Part shown: positions 9,743-18,719 of the stretch, in pieces
Layout of the letters: each line of letters opens with the position of its first letter
How positions within the stretch are numbered: position 1 is the first letter of the stretch
NCBI RefSeq assembly: GCF_001425705.1
Contig: NZ_LMDC01000001.1
Location: forward strand, 1,224,486 to 1,288,485
Length of the DNA stretch: 64,000 nt
Origin: Pelomonas sp. Root1217
GTDB taxonomy: Bacteria > Pseudomonadota > Gammaproteobacteria > Burkholderiales > Burkholderiaceae_C
Reading direction: 5' to 3'
The notes under the pieces: generated by a model
Told to the model about the DNA's origin: nothing
Seen by the model: only the letters and a program-made list of their open reading frames with translations
Database searches by the model: none
Translations under genes and position numbers: made by a program

Positions 9743-10048
9743 ATGACCGCCAGCCCACCCTGGGGCAGCCTGCCCGCGGAGGTCAGCATCTACACCGCCG
9801 CCGAGCTGCGCTTGCAGTGGCTGGACGCCTTGCAGACGCCGCCCGGCGAGAGCGACGCCGTCGAGCTGGACGGATCGGCCGTCGAGCAGTTCGATGCCGC
9901 CGGCGCCCAGTGCCTGCTGGCCCTGGCCCATGCGCTGGTGGCGCGTGGCCAGCGGCTGCAGCTGACCCGCGCCAGCGACGCCCTGGTCAGCGCCTGCCGC
10001 AGCCTGGGCCTGGAAGATTTCATCGCCTCCACCGCGAACGGGGCCTAA
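9743..10048 (+). CDS. STAS-domain protein, first gene of the chemotaxis operon
   Basis: A 101-residue protein with the STAS pattern: a central strand AVELDGSAVEQFDAAGAQ followed by a Leu/Ala-rich helix and a second half ending ACRSLGLEDFI. In anti-sigma antagonists a Ser or Thr in D[ST]xG is phosphorylated; here the position is Ala (FDAAG), so phosphorylation control looks unlikely. The ATG at 9743 is preferred over an in-frame start at 9692 because an AGGT ribosome-binding sequence sits just before it and the residues upstream do not belong to the fold. Two bases separate its stop from cheA. STAS proteins of this kind head several betaproteobacterial chemosensory clusters; the partner is unknown. 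Confidence 0.8.
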   Translation: MTASPPWGSLPAEVSIYTAAELRLQWLDALQTPPGESDAVELDGSAVEQFDAAGAQCLLALAHALVARGQRLQLTRASDALVSACRSLGLEDFIASTANGA

Positions 10049-10050
10049 AG

Positions 10051-12237
10051 ATGCGAGACCAGGATCAGGACTTCATCGCCGCGGCGCTGCCCACCTTCAT
10101 CAGCGAGGCCGAGGAACAGGTCGAGCGCCTGGAGCAGCTGCTGCTGGAACTGGAGGCCGCCCCCGGCGACCGCGAGCTGCTGGACACGCTGTTCCGCTGT
10201 GCCCACACCGTCAAGGGCTCGGCCGGTATCTTCGGCCTGGATGCGCTGGTGGGCTTCACCCACCATGTCGAGACCCTGCTCGACCAGGTCCGCGAAGGGC
10301 GCCGTGCGCTGGACGGTGGCCTGAGCACGTTGCTGCTGCAGTGCAACGACCAGATCCGCCGCCTTGTCGCCGCGGCCAGTTCGACCCGGCCCGACGATCC
10401 TGACGGCGCCGCCGAGCGCAGCCGGTTGCAGGAGCGGCTGGCCAGTGCCTGCGGCAGTGCCGCCGCCGCGCCTGCACGTGCGGCGCTGGCGCTGCCGGTC
10501 TCGTTGACGCCGGCCGGCGAGCGCCTCTGGCATGTCTGGGTGCGCTTTGGCACCGACACCTTGCGCAACGGCATGGACCCGCTGGGCCTGTTGAACTATC
10601 TGCAGACCCTGGGCCGGCTGGAGCACATCGTCTGCGACCGCGCCGCCGTGCCGGAGCTGGACGCGCTGGATGCCGAGTCCTGCCACCTGGCCTTCGAGTT
10701 CGGCCTGCGCACGGCGGTCGGCCGCGAAGAGATCGAGTCGGCCTTCAGCTTTGTGCGCGAAGACTGCGAGCTGCACCTCATCGAGCCCGATGCGGGCCCG
10801 GAGCAGTTCGTCGCGCTGATCCAGTCGCTGCCCCAGCATCCGCGCCTGGGCGACATCCTCGTCGCCGCCGGCGCCATCAGCCAGGCCCAGCTGCACGCTG
10901 CTCTGGCCGAGCAGGACCGCAGCCGTGCGGCCGGCGTGCCCACGGCGCCGCTGGGCGAGATCCTGAAGGAAAGGGCCGGCGTACCGGCGGCCGTCGTCGA
11001 CGCGGCGCTGCAGAAGCAGGCTCGCCACGGCGACAGCGGCGACGACCAGCGCGTCATCCGCGTGCAGGCCGACCGACTGGACGCTGTCATCAACCTGCTG
11101 GGCGAGCTCGTCATCGCTGGCGCGGGCGCCTCCGAGCTGGCCCGCCAGGCCCGCCAGAGCCGCCTGGTGCAGGCCAACGACCAGATCAGCGGCCTCGTCG
11201 AGGAGATCCGCAACGCCACGCTGCAGCTGCGCATGGTGCCCATCGGTGAGACCTTCACGCGCTTTCGCCGCGTCGTGCGCGACACCGCGGCCGAGCTGGG
11301 CAAGGCCGTGCAGCTCGAGATCGCCGGCGGCGAGACCGAGCTGGACAAGGCCATGGTCGAGCGCATCGCCGACCCGCTGATGCACCTGGTGCGCAATGCG
11401 CTGGACCACGGCCTGGAGACGGCCGAGCAGCGCCGCGCCGCCGGCAAGCGCCCCGAGGGCCGCCTGGTGCTGTCGGCCTGCCATGATGGTGGCAGCATCC
11501 TGATTTGCATCGACGACGACGGCCGCGGCGTCGACCGCGAGCGCGTGCTGCAACGCGCCTGGGACAAGGGCCTGGTCGAGCCCGGCGTCGTGCCGGCCGA
11601 GGCCGACATCCTCGGCCTGATCTTCGAGCCGGGCTTCTCGACGGCCGAGAAGGTCACCAACCTCAGCGGCCGCGGTGTCGGCATGGACGTCGTGCGCCGC
11701 AACATAGAGGCGCTGCGCGGCAGCGTCGCCATCACCAGCGAAGCCGGCCGCGGCACGCGCATCGAGATCCGCCTGCCGCTGACGCTGGCCATCATCGACG
11801 GCTTCCTGGTCGGCGTCGGCGACTCGCGCTTCATCTTCCCGCTGGACGCGGTCGTGGAGGTCATCGAGGGCCGCAGCGCCGAAGCTGCCATGCAGCCCGA
11901 TGGCAGCGGCGTGCTGGCGCTGCGCGGCGAAGCGCTGCCGGTGCTGAGCCTGCGCCACCTCTACGAGCTGGACGACGGCGCGGCGACCGAGCGCGCCAGC
12001 GTCGTCGTGATCCAGTCCGGCGCTCGGCGCTACGGCGTGCTCGTCGACGCGCTGCTTGGGCAGCACCAGACCGTCATCAAGCCCCTGGGCCGCATGTTGC
12101 GCATGCTGCGCGGCATGTCGGGCTCGTCCATCCTCGGCAACGGCGAGGTGGCCCTGATCTTCGACGTCGAGGCGCTGCGCCGCTTCGCTGAACAACCGGC
12201 CCAGTCCGTCCCCGCACGCGCGCTGGCCGCCCGCTGA
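10051..12237 (+). CDS. cheA: Chemotaxis histidine kinase CheA with MshEN-like insert
   Basis: A 728-residue CheA. The P1 Hpt domain carries His52 in HTVKGSAGIFG. Residues about 150-250 form a P2-like segment. Residues 265 to about 327 hold two tandem motifs of the MshEN/GspE-N type (RLGDILVAAGAI...L..AL..Q, then PLGEILKERAGV...AL..Q). P3 dimerisation (RVQADRLDAVINLLGELV), P4 ATPase (HLVRNALDHGLET, DDDGRGVD, GRGVGMDVV) and a CheW-like P5 follow. It phosphorylates the CheB encoded downstream and presumably other receivers outside the window, since no stand-alone CheY is visible here. The MshEN-like insert is unusual for CheA and could bind c-di-GMP. The start at 10051 follows the STAS stop closely, and in-frame upstream extension would run through that gene. 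Confidence 0.95.
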   Translation: MRDQDQDFIAAALPTFISEAEEQVERLEQLLLELEAAPGDRELLDTLFRCAHTVKGSAGIFGLDALVGFTHHVETLLDQVREGRRALDGGLSTLLLQCNDQIRRLVAAASSTRPDDPDGAAERSRLQERLASACGSAAAAPARAALALPVSLTPAGERLWHVWVRFGTDTLRNGMDPLGLLNYLQTLGRLEHIVCDRAAVPELDALDAESCHLAFEFGLRTAVGREEIESAFSFVREDCELHLIEPDAGPEQFVALIQSLPQHPRLGDILVAAGAISQAQLHAALAEQDRSRAAGVPTAPLGEILKERAGVPAAVVDAALQKQARHGDSGDDQRVIRVQADRLDAVINLLGELVIAGAGASELARQARQSRLVQANDQISGLVEEIRNATLQLRMVPIGETFTRFRRVVRDTAAELGKAVQLEIAGGETELDKAMVERIADPLMHLVRNALDHGLETAEQRRAAGKRPEGRLVLSACHDGGSILICIDDDGRGVDRERVLQRAWDKGLVEPGVVPAEADILGLIFEPGFSTAEKVTNLSGRGVGMDVVRRNIEALRGSVAITSEAGRGTRIEIRLPLTLAIIDGFLVGVGDSRFIFPLDAVVEVIEGRSAEAAMQPDGSGVLALRGEALPVLSLRHLYELDDGAATERASVVVIQSGARRYGVLVDALLGQHQTVIKPLGRMLRMLRGMSGSSILGNGEVALIFDVEALRRFAEQPAQSVPARALAAR

Positions 12238-12276
12238 CACCCGCCCCCCGCACCATCGCCTCAGAGAGGAACAACC

Positions 12277-14477
12277 ATGAACACTCCCACGCCCTCCTGG
12301 CTCGCCCGCCTTTTTGCCGGCGCGGCATTGCGCGAGGCCGATGACAGGCTGCAGGAGCAGGCGCTGGCCCGCCAGGCGGCTGAAGCCGCATTGGCTGACA
12401 CGCAGGCACGCCTGCAGCAGACTCAGCTCGAGCGCGGCGATGCGCGCGGTGTCGTCGCCGCCGTCGACGCCTCCTACGCCTACATCGAGTTCAACCTCGA
12501 TGGCAGCATCGTGACGGCCAACGACAACTTCCTGCGCGCCCTCGGCTACCGCCTGGACGAGGTGCAGGGCCGGCACCACCGCATGTTCTGCGAGCCGGCC
12601 CTGGCCGCCTCGCCGGCCTACGCCCAGTTCTGGCGCGAGCTCAACGAGGGCCGGCCGCAGAACGATGTCTTCAAGCGCCTCACCCGTTCGGGCCAGGAGA
12701 TCTGGATCCAGGCCGTCTATGCGCCGGTGCTGGACGAGGCGGGCCGCGTGCGCAAGGTCGTCAAGATCGCCACCGACATCACCGAGGCCAGGCTGCGCGC
12801 GGCCGACTTCGAGGGCCAGCTCAACGCCATCGGCAAGGCCCAGGCCGTCATCGAGTTCAAGCTCGACGGCACCATCCTGAACGCCAACGAGAACTTCTGC
12901 CGCACGCTGGGCTACAGCCTGGACGAGATCCGCGGCAAGCACCACAGCATGTTTGCCGAGCCGGGCCTGGTGGGCACCATCGAATACCGCATGTTCTGGG
13001 ACAAGCTGGGCCGCGGCGAGTACGACGCCGGCCAGTACAGGCGCGTCGCCAAGGGCGGCCGCGAGGTCTGGATCCAGGCCTCCTACAACCCCATCTTCGA
13101 CATGAACGGCAAGCCCTTCAAGGTCGTCAAGTACGCCACCGACGTGACCGCGCAGGTGCAGGCCGCGCGCATGCTGGAGCAGGCCGTGGAGCAGGCCCAG
13201 CAGGTGGCCTCGGCCGGCCGCCGCGGCGACCTGGGCCAGCGCATTCCGCTGGACGGCAAGAGCGGCCCCATCCTGGCGCTGTGTGAGGGCGTGAACCAGC
13301 TGATGGAGACGACCTCGGTGATCTTCGACGACGTCGGCCGCGTGTTCGGCGCACTGGCCGCGGGCGACCTGTCGGAGCGCATCACGCGCGACTACGCGGG
13401 CATCTTCGGCCAGGTCAAGACCGACGCGAACGCCACGTCCGAGACGCTGGCCGCCATCATCGAAGACGTCGGCCGCGTGTTCTCCGGCCTGGCCAACGGC
13501 GACCTGAGCCAGCGCATCGAGCGCAGCGCCCAGGGCGTGTTCGAGCAGGTCAAGAACGATGCCAACAGCACCAGCGAGAAGCTGGCGGGCATCATCGAGG
13601 AGGTGCGGGCCGCGGCCGATGCGCTGACCGGCGCGGCCAGCCAGGTCAGCGCGACGGCGCAGAGCCTGTCGCAGTCGGCCAGCGAGCAGGCCTCGTCGGT
13701 CGAGGAGACGACGGCGTCCATCGAGATGATGTCGGCCTCCATCTCGCAGAACAGCGACAACGCCAAGGTCACCGACGGCATGGCCACCAAGGCCAGCCGC
13801 GAGGCCGGCGACGGCGGCCAGGCCGTCACTCAGACGGTGGTGGCGATGAAGCAGATCGCGCAGAAGATCGGCATCATTGACGACATCGCCTACCAAACCA
13901 ACCTGCTGGCGCTGAACGCGGCCATCGAGGCGCGCGTGCCGGCGAACACGGCAAGGGTTTTGCCGTCGTCGCCGCCGAGGTGCGCAAGCTGGCCGAGCGC
14001 AGCCAGGAGGCCGCCAAGGAGATCGGCGACCTGGCCGGCAACAGCGTCAGCACGGCCGAGCGCGCCGGCAAGCTGCTCGACGAGATCGTGCCCAGCATCC
14101 GCAAGACCAGCGAGCTGGTGCAGGAGATCGCCGCCGCCTCGCAGGAGCAGAGCGAGTCGGTCAGCCAGATCGGCGGCGCGATGAACCAGCTGAGCAAGGC
14201 CACGCAGCAGAACGCCTCGGCCTCCGAGGAGCTCGCGGCCACGTCCGAGGAGCTGTCTGGCCAGGCCGAGCAGCTGCAGCAGTCGGTCGCCTTCTTCGAC
14301 CTGGGCGGCGACGGCGCCGGGCGCCAAAAGGCCCAACGCGCCGAGGTCAGCGACATCGCGGCCCGCCGCATCGCGCCGCGCGGCGTGGCCAGCCTGCCGG
14401 CAAGCCGTTCGCGCAGCCCGGTCGCGAGCGGCATGAACGGCACGCACGGCACGAACGGCAACTTCCGGCCCTTCTGA
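12277..14477 (+). CDS. Cytoplasmic methyl-accepting chemotaxis protein with two PAS domains, interrupted by a frameshift
   Basis: The product would be about 733 residues if one base is restored. It has a short N-terminal coiled coil, two PAS domains (about 60-170 and 185-295; each with a DGxI.xAN.NF core), a HAMP-like tandem (GDLSERI and GDLSQRI repeats about 300-430) and a signalling domain with hairpin tip IDDIAYQTNLLALNAAIEA. No transmembrane segment is present, as in BdlA/Aer-2-like soluble receptors. At about 13930-13936 the frame changes: family members read AIEAARAGEHGKGFAVV, but here GCGGCG has become GCGCG. The first frame then runs on as VPANTARVLPS and ends at 14184, losing the second half of the signalling helix. 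The downstream frame (13941-14477) is intact. This is either a real inactivating mutation or a base-calling error. Confidence 0.85.
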
Positions 14478-14479
14478 TC

Positions 14480-14980
14480 ATGAGCAGTCCGACCGGCGCC
14501 GTCGCGGCGCAATACCTGAGCTTCGCCCTCGGCAACGAGGTGTTCGCGATGGACATCCGCACCGTGCGCGAAATCATCCAGCACGGCAGCATCACGCCGG
14601 TGCCCCTGATGCCCGACTTCGTGCGCGGGATCATCAACCTGCGTGGCGCCGTCGTCCCGGTCATCGACCTGAACGCGCGCTTCAACCGCCCGGCCGCGCG
14701 CATCGGCAAGAAGAGCTGCATCATCATCTTCGACGCCAGCCGCCAGGGTGAGCGCGCCGAGCTCGGTTTGCTGGTGGACGCGGTCAGTGAGGTCGTCGAG
14801 ATCCCGGCCGAGCAGATCGAGCCGGTGCCCGACTTCGGCACCTCGGTGCGCCGCGAGTTCATCCGCGGCATCGGCAAGCTGCATGGCCGCTTCGTCGTGC
14901 TGCTGGAGCCCGACCAGGCCTTCGACATCGAAGAAATGGCGCAGCTGTGCGAGGCGCCACGCCCCTTGCTGGCCGCCTGA
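14480..14980 (+). CDS. cheW: Chemotaxis adaptor CheW
   Basis: A 166-residue CheW domain protein. Recognisable parts are the first beta barrel (YLSFALGNEVFAMDIRTVRE), the conserved GIINLRGAVVPVIDL segment and DAVSEVVEIPAEQIEP. It couples chemoreceptors to CheA in the membrane or cytoplasmic array. It begins two bases after the chemoreceptor stop and is followed four bases later by cheR, so it is internal to the operon. The length is typical of the family and nothing is missing. Confidence 0.95.
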   Translation: MSSPTGAVAAQYLSFALGNEVFAMDIRTVREIIQHGSITPVPLMPDFVRGIINLRGAVVPVIDLNARFNRPAARIGKKSCIIIFDASRQGERAELGLLVDAVSEVVEIPAEQIEPVPDFGTSVRREFIRGIGKLHGRFVVLLEPDQAFDIEEMAQLCEAPRPLLAA

Positions 14981-14984
14981 AAAC

Positions 14985-15803
14985 ATGGCTTTGCAGGAAC
15001 TGCGCGAACCCACCTACGTGCGGCTCGCCGAGCTGATGCACGGGTCGGTGGGGCTGAGCTTCTCGGTGGCCAAGAAGCCACTGGTCGCGTCGCGCCTGGC
15101 TCCGCGCCTGCAGCGCCTGGGGCTGGACAGCTACGACGCCTACGTCGATCTGATCAGCGGCACGAATGACGCCGGCGAGTTTCAGATGGCCGTCGACCTG
15201 CTGACGACCAACGAGACCTATTTCTTCCGCGAGCCGGCGCATTTCGACCTGCTGGAGGCCGAGCTGGGCCGGTTGCGCCCGCAGCGCCTGCGGCTGTGGA
15301 GCGCGGCCTCTTCCTTTGGCGACGAGGCCTACAGCCTGGCCATGCTGCTGGCCGACCTGCAGCAGGCCGGCCGCATCGGTGCGGACTGGTCACTGCTGGG
15401 CACCGACATCAGCGAGCGCGTGCTGCACAGTGCCGTCGGGGCCGTCTACCCCGAGGACAGGCTGCGCCACGTGACGCCCGAGCGCTTGCGCCGCTATTGC
15501 CTGCGTGGCACCGAGGGCTCGGCTGGCCTCGTCCAGATGCAAGCCCGGCTGCGTGAGCGCGTGGCGTTTGGCCAGCTCAACCTGTGCCGGCCCATCGAGG
15601 CGCTGGGCCCCTTCGATGCCGTCTTCCTGCGCAATGTGCTGATCTATTTCGACGCCCCGACCAAGCAGGCCGTCGTCGAGCGCGTGCTGTCCCAGCTGCG
15701 CCCCGGCGGCCTGTTCTTCATCGGCACGGCCGAGGGCCGCGTATCTGGCGTGGCGGGCCTGGAAGTGCTGGCGCCCGGTGCCTTCCGCAAGGCGGCCGCG
15801 TGA
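14985..15803 (+). CDS. cheR: Chemoreceptor glutamate methyltransferase CheR
   Basis: A 272-residue SAM-dependent methyltransferase that methylates glutamates on chemoreceptors. The N-terminal helical CheR domain (about 1-75, with TTNETYFFREP) is followed by the Rossmann fold. The SAM motif reads LWSAASSFGDEAYSLAML, where most CheR have the form WSAxCSTGEEPYS, and the later block DAVFLRNVLIYFD is standard. The ATG at 14985 lies four bases after cheW; an in-frame extension upstream would run into the cheW gene. Its TGA overlaps the GTG of a short cheD-like remnant. Confidence 0.93.
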   Translation: MALQELREPTYVRLAELMHGSVGLSFSVAKKPLVASRLAPRLQRLGLDSYDAYVDLISGTNDAGEFQMAVDLLTTNETYFFREPAHFDLLEAELGRLRPQRLRLWSAASSFGDEAYSLAMLLADLQQAGRIGADWSLLGTDISERVLHSAVGAVYPEDRLRHVTPERLRRYCLRGTEGSAGLVQMQARLRERVAFGQLNLCRPIEALGPFDAVFLRNVLIYFDAPTKQAVVERVLSQLRPGGLFFIGTAEGRVSGVAGLEVLAPGAFRKAAA

Positions 15804-15859
15804 AGGCAGCGACCCACGTGCTGCATCCGGGCAACGTCGTCTGCATGGTCAGGACCTGA
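15800..15859 (+). pseudogene. Probable cheD remnant (19 codons)
   Basis: A GTG overlapping the cheR stop opens a 19-codon frame, VKAATHVLHPGNVVCMVRT, that ends in TGA two bases before cheB. The core LHPGNVVC resembles the start of CheD receptor deamidases (HPGxVxxx, followed in full proteins by TLLGSCV), and cheD usually lies exactly between cheR and cheB. All catalytic residues are missing. I read it as the N-terminus of a cheD gene removed by internal deletion. It could instead be a coupling leader for cheB. Confidence 0.45.
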
Positions 15860-15861
15860 GC

Positions 15862-16923
15862 ATGGCGACGCGCGTCTACATCGTCGACGATTCGGCGTTG
15901 ATGCGGCAGACGCTCACCCACCTGCTGCGCGGCGATGCCGAGTTCGAGGTGGTGGGCAGCGCACCCAATCCGCTGCTGGCCGCACCGGCCATCGCCAAGT
16001 GCCGGCCCGACGTGCTGCTGCTGGACATCGAGATGCCCGGCATGGACGGCCTGACCTTCCTGCGCCAGCAGATGGAGCGCGAGCCGATCCCGACCGTCAT
16101 CTGCTCGACGCTGACCACCGACGGCAGCCGCATGGCGCTGGACGCACTGGCCGCAGGTGCCGTGGCCGTCGTGGCCAAGCCGCGGCTGGGCCTGAAGCAG
16201 TTCCTCGAAGATTCCCGCCGCGAGCTGTGCCAGACACTGCGCAGTGCCGCTGGCGCGACGGCGCGCCGTGCGCCGCGACCGACTGCAGCGGCCGCCACAA
16301 CCGCTACAGCCGTGAAAGCGGCGGCAGCCAACCCGCTGGCCTCGGTGCCGGCCATGAACCAGCCGGTGCTGATCGGCAGTTCCACCGGCGGGACACAGGC
16401 CGTGGAGGCCATCCTGATGGCGCTGCCCGCTGACGCGCCGGGCATCGCCGTCGTGCAACACATGCCCGAGAAGTTCACGGCCATGTACGCGGAGCGGCTG
16501 GACCGGGCCTGCGCGATGCAGGTGCGCGAGGCGCGCGACGGCGACCGGCTGGAGCGCGGCCTGGTGCTGATCGCGCCCGGCGGGCGGCATCTGCAGTTGT
16601 GCAAGGCGGGCGGGCAGTATTTCGCCGTCGTCCTCGACGGCCCGCCGGTGAACCGCCACAAGCCTTCGGTGGACGTGCTGTTCCGCTCCGCCGTCGACTG
16701 CGCCGGCAAGGACGCGCTGGCGCTGATCCTGACCGGCATGGGCGACGACGGTGCCCGCGGCATGGCGGCGCTGCGCGAGCGCGGCGCCCGCACGCTGGCC
16801 CAGGACGAGGCCAGCTGCGTCGTCTTCGGCATGCCCAAGGAGGCGATTGCGCGCGGCGGCGTCGACGCGGTGCTGCCGCTCAAGGAGATGGCGGCGGCGA
16901 TCCTCGCTTTCGATCGCCGCTAG
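15862..16923 (+). CDS. cheB: Chemotaxis response regulator protein-glutamate methylesterase CheB
   Basis: A 353-residue protein with an N-terminal receiver (VYIVDDSALMRQ, phospho-acceptor Asp in LLLDIEMPGMDG) and a C-terminal methylesterase. The catalytic triad residues can be seen: Ser in IGSSTGGTQA, His in VVQHMPEKF and Asp in GMGDDGARGM. It removes methyl groups from chemoreceptors when phosphorylated by CheA and so opposes CheR. The linker (about 135-165) is Ala/Thr-rich. The ATG at 15862 is chosen because the upstream in-frame residues overlap cheR. Its TAG overlaps the stop of the convergent regulator gene by four bases. Confidence 0.95.
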   Translation: MATRVYIVDDSALMRQTLTHLLRGDAEFEVVGSAPNPLLAAPAIAKCRPDVLLLDIEMPGMDGLTFLRQQMEREPIPTVICSTLTTDGSRMALDALAAGAVAVVAKPRLGLKQFLEDSRRELCQTLRSAAGATARRAPRPTAAAATTATAVKAAAANPLASVPAMNQPVLIGSSTGGTQAVEAILMALPADAPGIAVVQHMPEKFTAMYAERLDRACAMQVREARDGDRLERGLVLIAPGGRHLQLCKAGGQYFAVVLDGPPVNRHKPSVDVLFRSAVDCAGKDALALILTGMGDDGARGMAALRERGARTLAQDEASCVVFGMPKEAIARGGVDAVLPLKEMAAAILAFDRR

Positions 16924-17612
16924 ATCAGTTGCAGCGGCGCGCGGAAGACATAGCCGACGCGCGACTTGCTTTGCAGCGGCACCAGCGTGGGCGTGGCGCG
17001 CTCGATGCGGCGGCGCAGGCGGTAGATGGTGGCCGACAGGCCGTCGTCGGTCTCGCCCTCGGGCACCTCGCGACCGAGCTTGTTCAGCAGGGTCTCGCGG
17101 GTGACCGGTTCGCCACCGGCCTGGGCAAAGCATTCCAGCAGCTGGCGGTCGGCCTCGCTCAGCTGGATGCGCGTGCCGTCGGGCACGACGAGTTCGCCGC
17201 TGGCGCGGTCCAGCTTCCAGACCGCGTCGGCCGCCGAGGGCTTGGCAACGCGGCGCTGCACGGCGGCAATCGCCAGCGACACCTGCTCGAACTGCACCGG
17301 CTTGACGAGATACATGTCGGCGCCGGCCGTGATGACCTCGCGGAAGACCTCCGGCCCGAGGCGCCCTGATACGACGACGATGCCGGCATCGGTGCGCCGG
17401 CGCAGGATCTTGATCAGCTCCACGCCGTTGACGCCGGGCAGCATCAGGTCGACGAGGTAGAAATCGAAGCCAAAGGCGTCGGGCGAGGCCAGCAGCGCAT
17501 TGCTGTCGTCGAAACGGCTGACCGCGATGCCCTGCTGCTCCTGCAGATGCTGGGTCAGGAACTCGGAGTACTCAGCGTCGTCATCGATGAGGGCGAGGGT
17601 CTTGGGTTGCAT
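16920..17612 (-). CDS. Response regulator with winged-helix DNA-binding domain
   Basis: About 230 residues. The receiver (ALIDDDAEYSEF, phospho-acceptor Asp in YLVDLMLPGVNG, Lys in VKPVQF) is followed by an OmpR/PhoB-type winged helix (LSEADRQLLECFAQ through IYRLRRRIE and SKSRVGYVF). The recognition segment DDGLSATIYRLRRRI fits the family. The ATG at 17612 is preferred; a GTG at 17627 would add five residues. It faces the chemotaxis operon and ends inside the last codon of cheB. No cognate kinase lies beside it, so its input is unknown. Confidence 0.88.
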   Translation of the reverse strand: MQPKTLALIDDDAEYSEFLTQHLQEQQGIAVSRFDDSNALLASPDAFGFDFYLVDLMLPGVNGVELIKILRRRTDAGIVVVSGRLGPEVFREVITAGADMYLVKPVQFEQVSLAIAAVQRRVAKPSAADAVWKLDRASGELVVPDGTRIQLSEADRQLLECFAQAGGEPVTRETLLNKLGREVPEGETDDGLSATIYRLRRRIERATPTLVPLQSKSRVGYVFRAPLQLI

Positions 17613-17712
17613 GGTGGCGGAGGGCACGAGAGCAGCCGCGGAGTTTGCCGCATGACTGGGGCGTCAGCATGCCTCGGAATGCCTCTTGAGCGTGGTTTGC
17701 TGCACGTTTTGG

Positions 17713-17724
17713 GTCATAAATGAC
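17713..17724. promoter_or_regulatory. Short inverted repeat between two divergent genes
   Basis: GTCAT and ATGAC flank a 2-base centre in the AT-richer part of the gap between the regulator at 17612 (minus) and the small protein at 17785 (plus). Such a site could be an operator for one of the divergent promoters. Five-base arms are short, so chance cannot be excluded. Confidence 0.22.
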
Positions 17725-17784
17725 TGACACTAGGTGGGCGCTGTGATAAATCAAGCCGCCAATGAGCGGCACGAGGAGACCGCG

Positions 17785-18138
17785 ATGGCCGATGACGTGC
17801 AAGCCGAAGGCCCAGACGAGTTGACTTGGCTGCATCCGGGCCAGCGCGCGGCACCGCCCGAGGCGCTGCGACGCATCCAGGTGCTGTGCGGCAGCCGGCC
17901 CGACCTGTTCGCCGCCATGTTCCTCGTGCTGGCAACCCACCAGGAGCTGCCGCGGGACATGCTGGCGGCGGCGATCAAACAGTTCCGCAGCGACCTGGAT
18001 GCCTATTCGCGCGACGATGTTGTCAGCCTGCTGACAGCCATCTGGAATGGCGGCAGGAGCGGCTTCGACGCGGTGTTGCGCACGCGCGCCAATTCGCCCA
18101 AGAAGGGTGGTGGCGGCTTCTCCTGGGTGAAGGAATGA
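17785..18138 (+). CDS. Small hypothetical protein
   Basis: A 117-residue soluble protein of unknown function, with no signal peptide or membrane segment. It is helical and acidic at the N-terminus, with a Lys/Gly-rich tail (KKGGGGFSWVKE). The ATG at 17785 is chosen because AGGAGA lies six bases upstream; a GTG at 17734 would add 17 residues with no such signal. The stop is three bases from the stop of the convergent DUF1415 gene. It does not match a family I recognise. Confidence 0.7.
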   Translation: MADDVQAEGPDELTWLHPGQRAAPPEALRRIQVLCGSRPDLFAAMFLVLATHQELPRDMLAAAIKQFRSDLDAYSRDDVVSLLTAIWNGGRSGFDAVLRTRANSPKKGGGGFSWVKE

Positions 18139-18141
18139 GCC

Positions 18142-18684
18142 TCAGCCCTTGAGGCCGAGCTTGCGCCAGCCCTCCACGCCCAGCTTGTCCAGCGTCTCGA
18201 GGTTGTTCTCATAGATGGACGCCGTGTCGGGCATGGACTCGACGGCGCGCTCGATGCTGTCCTCGCGCAGGATGTGCAGCGTCGGGTAGGGCGAGCGGTT
18301 GCTGTAGTTGGCGATGTCGTCGGGCTCGCTGCCTTCGAACTGGTAGGCGGGATGGAAGTCGGCGATCTGCAGGATGCCGTCGAGCTTCAGTTCTTCCACC
18401 AGCGCGTCGGCCGCGTCCAGGAAGTCGTTGAAGTCGAGGAAGTCGGTCAGAACATTGGGATGGATGACCAGCGTCGTGTCCACCTCTTCCGGATCGGCGC
18501 GGTTGAGCGCCAGCAGTTCGCGGGCGAGGTCCTTCAGCAGCGCTTCGGGCTCGGTCGCATCGCTGACGACGTAGCGGATGCGCTCGTTGACGTGCACGGC
18601 CTTGGCGAACGGGCAGAGGTTCAGGCCGATGACGGCCTTGATGACCCAGTCGCGGGTGTCCTGGATGACTTGTTCGTGGTTCAT
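18142..18684 (-). CDS. DUF1415 family protein
   Basis: A 180-residue cytoplasmic protein of the DUF1415 family, common in beta- and gammaproteobacteria. Recognisable features are the N-terminal WVIKAVIGLNLCPFAK motif, TTLVIHPNVLTDFLDFNDFL, and FHPAYQFEG followed by NRSPYPTLHILRE. The conserved Cys (NLCPFA) and His residues suggest metal or redox chemistry, but no activity is established. A structured repeat of about 139 bp lies just upstream, between it and the M20 peptidase gene. Confidence 0.88.
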   Translation of the reverse strand: MNHEQVIQDTRDWVIKAVIGLNLCPFAKAVHVNERIRYVVSDATEPEALLKDLARELLALNRADPEEVDTTLVIHPNVLTDFLDFNDFLDAADALVEELKLDGILQIADFHPAYQFEGSEPDDIANYSNRSPYPTLHILREDSIERAVESMPDTASIYENNLETLDKLGVEGWRKLGLKG

Positions 18685-18719
18685 TTGAGTTGCCCTTTAC
18701 GGCAGCGTGGTGCACTGAT

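Noticed and set aside
10045-13896. A long minus-strand open frame across cheA and the chemoreceptor
   Set aside because: Antisense to well-recognised chemotaxis genes, with no family signature; a codon-usage shadow.
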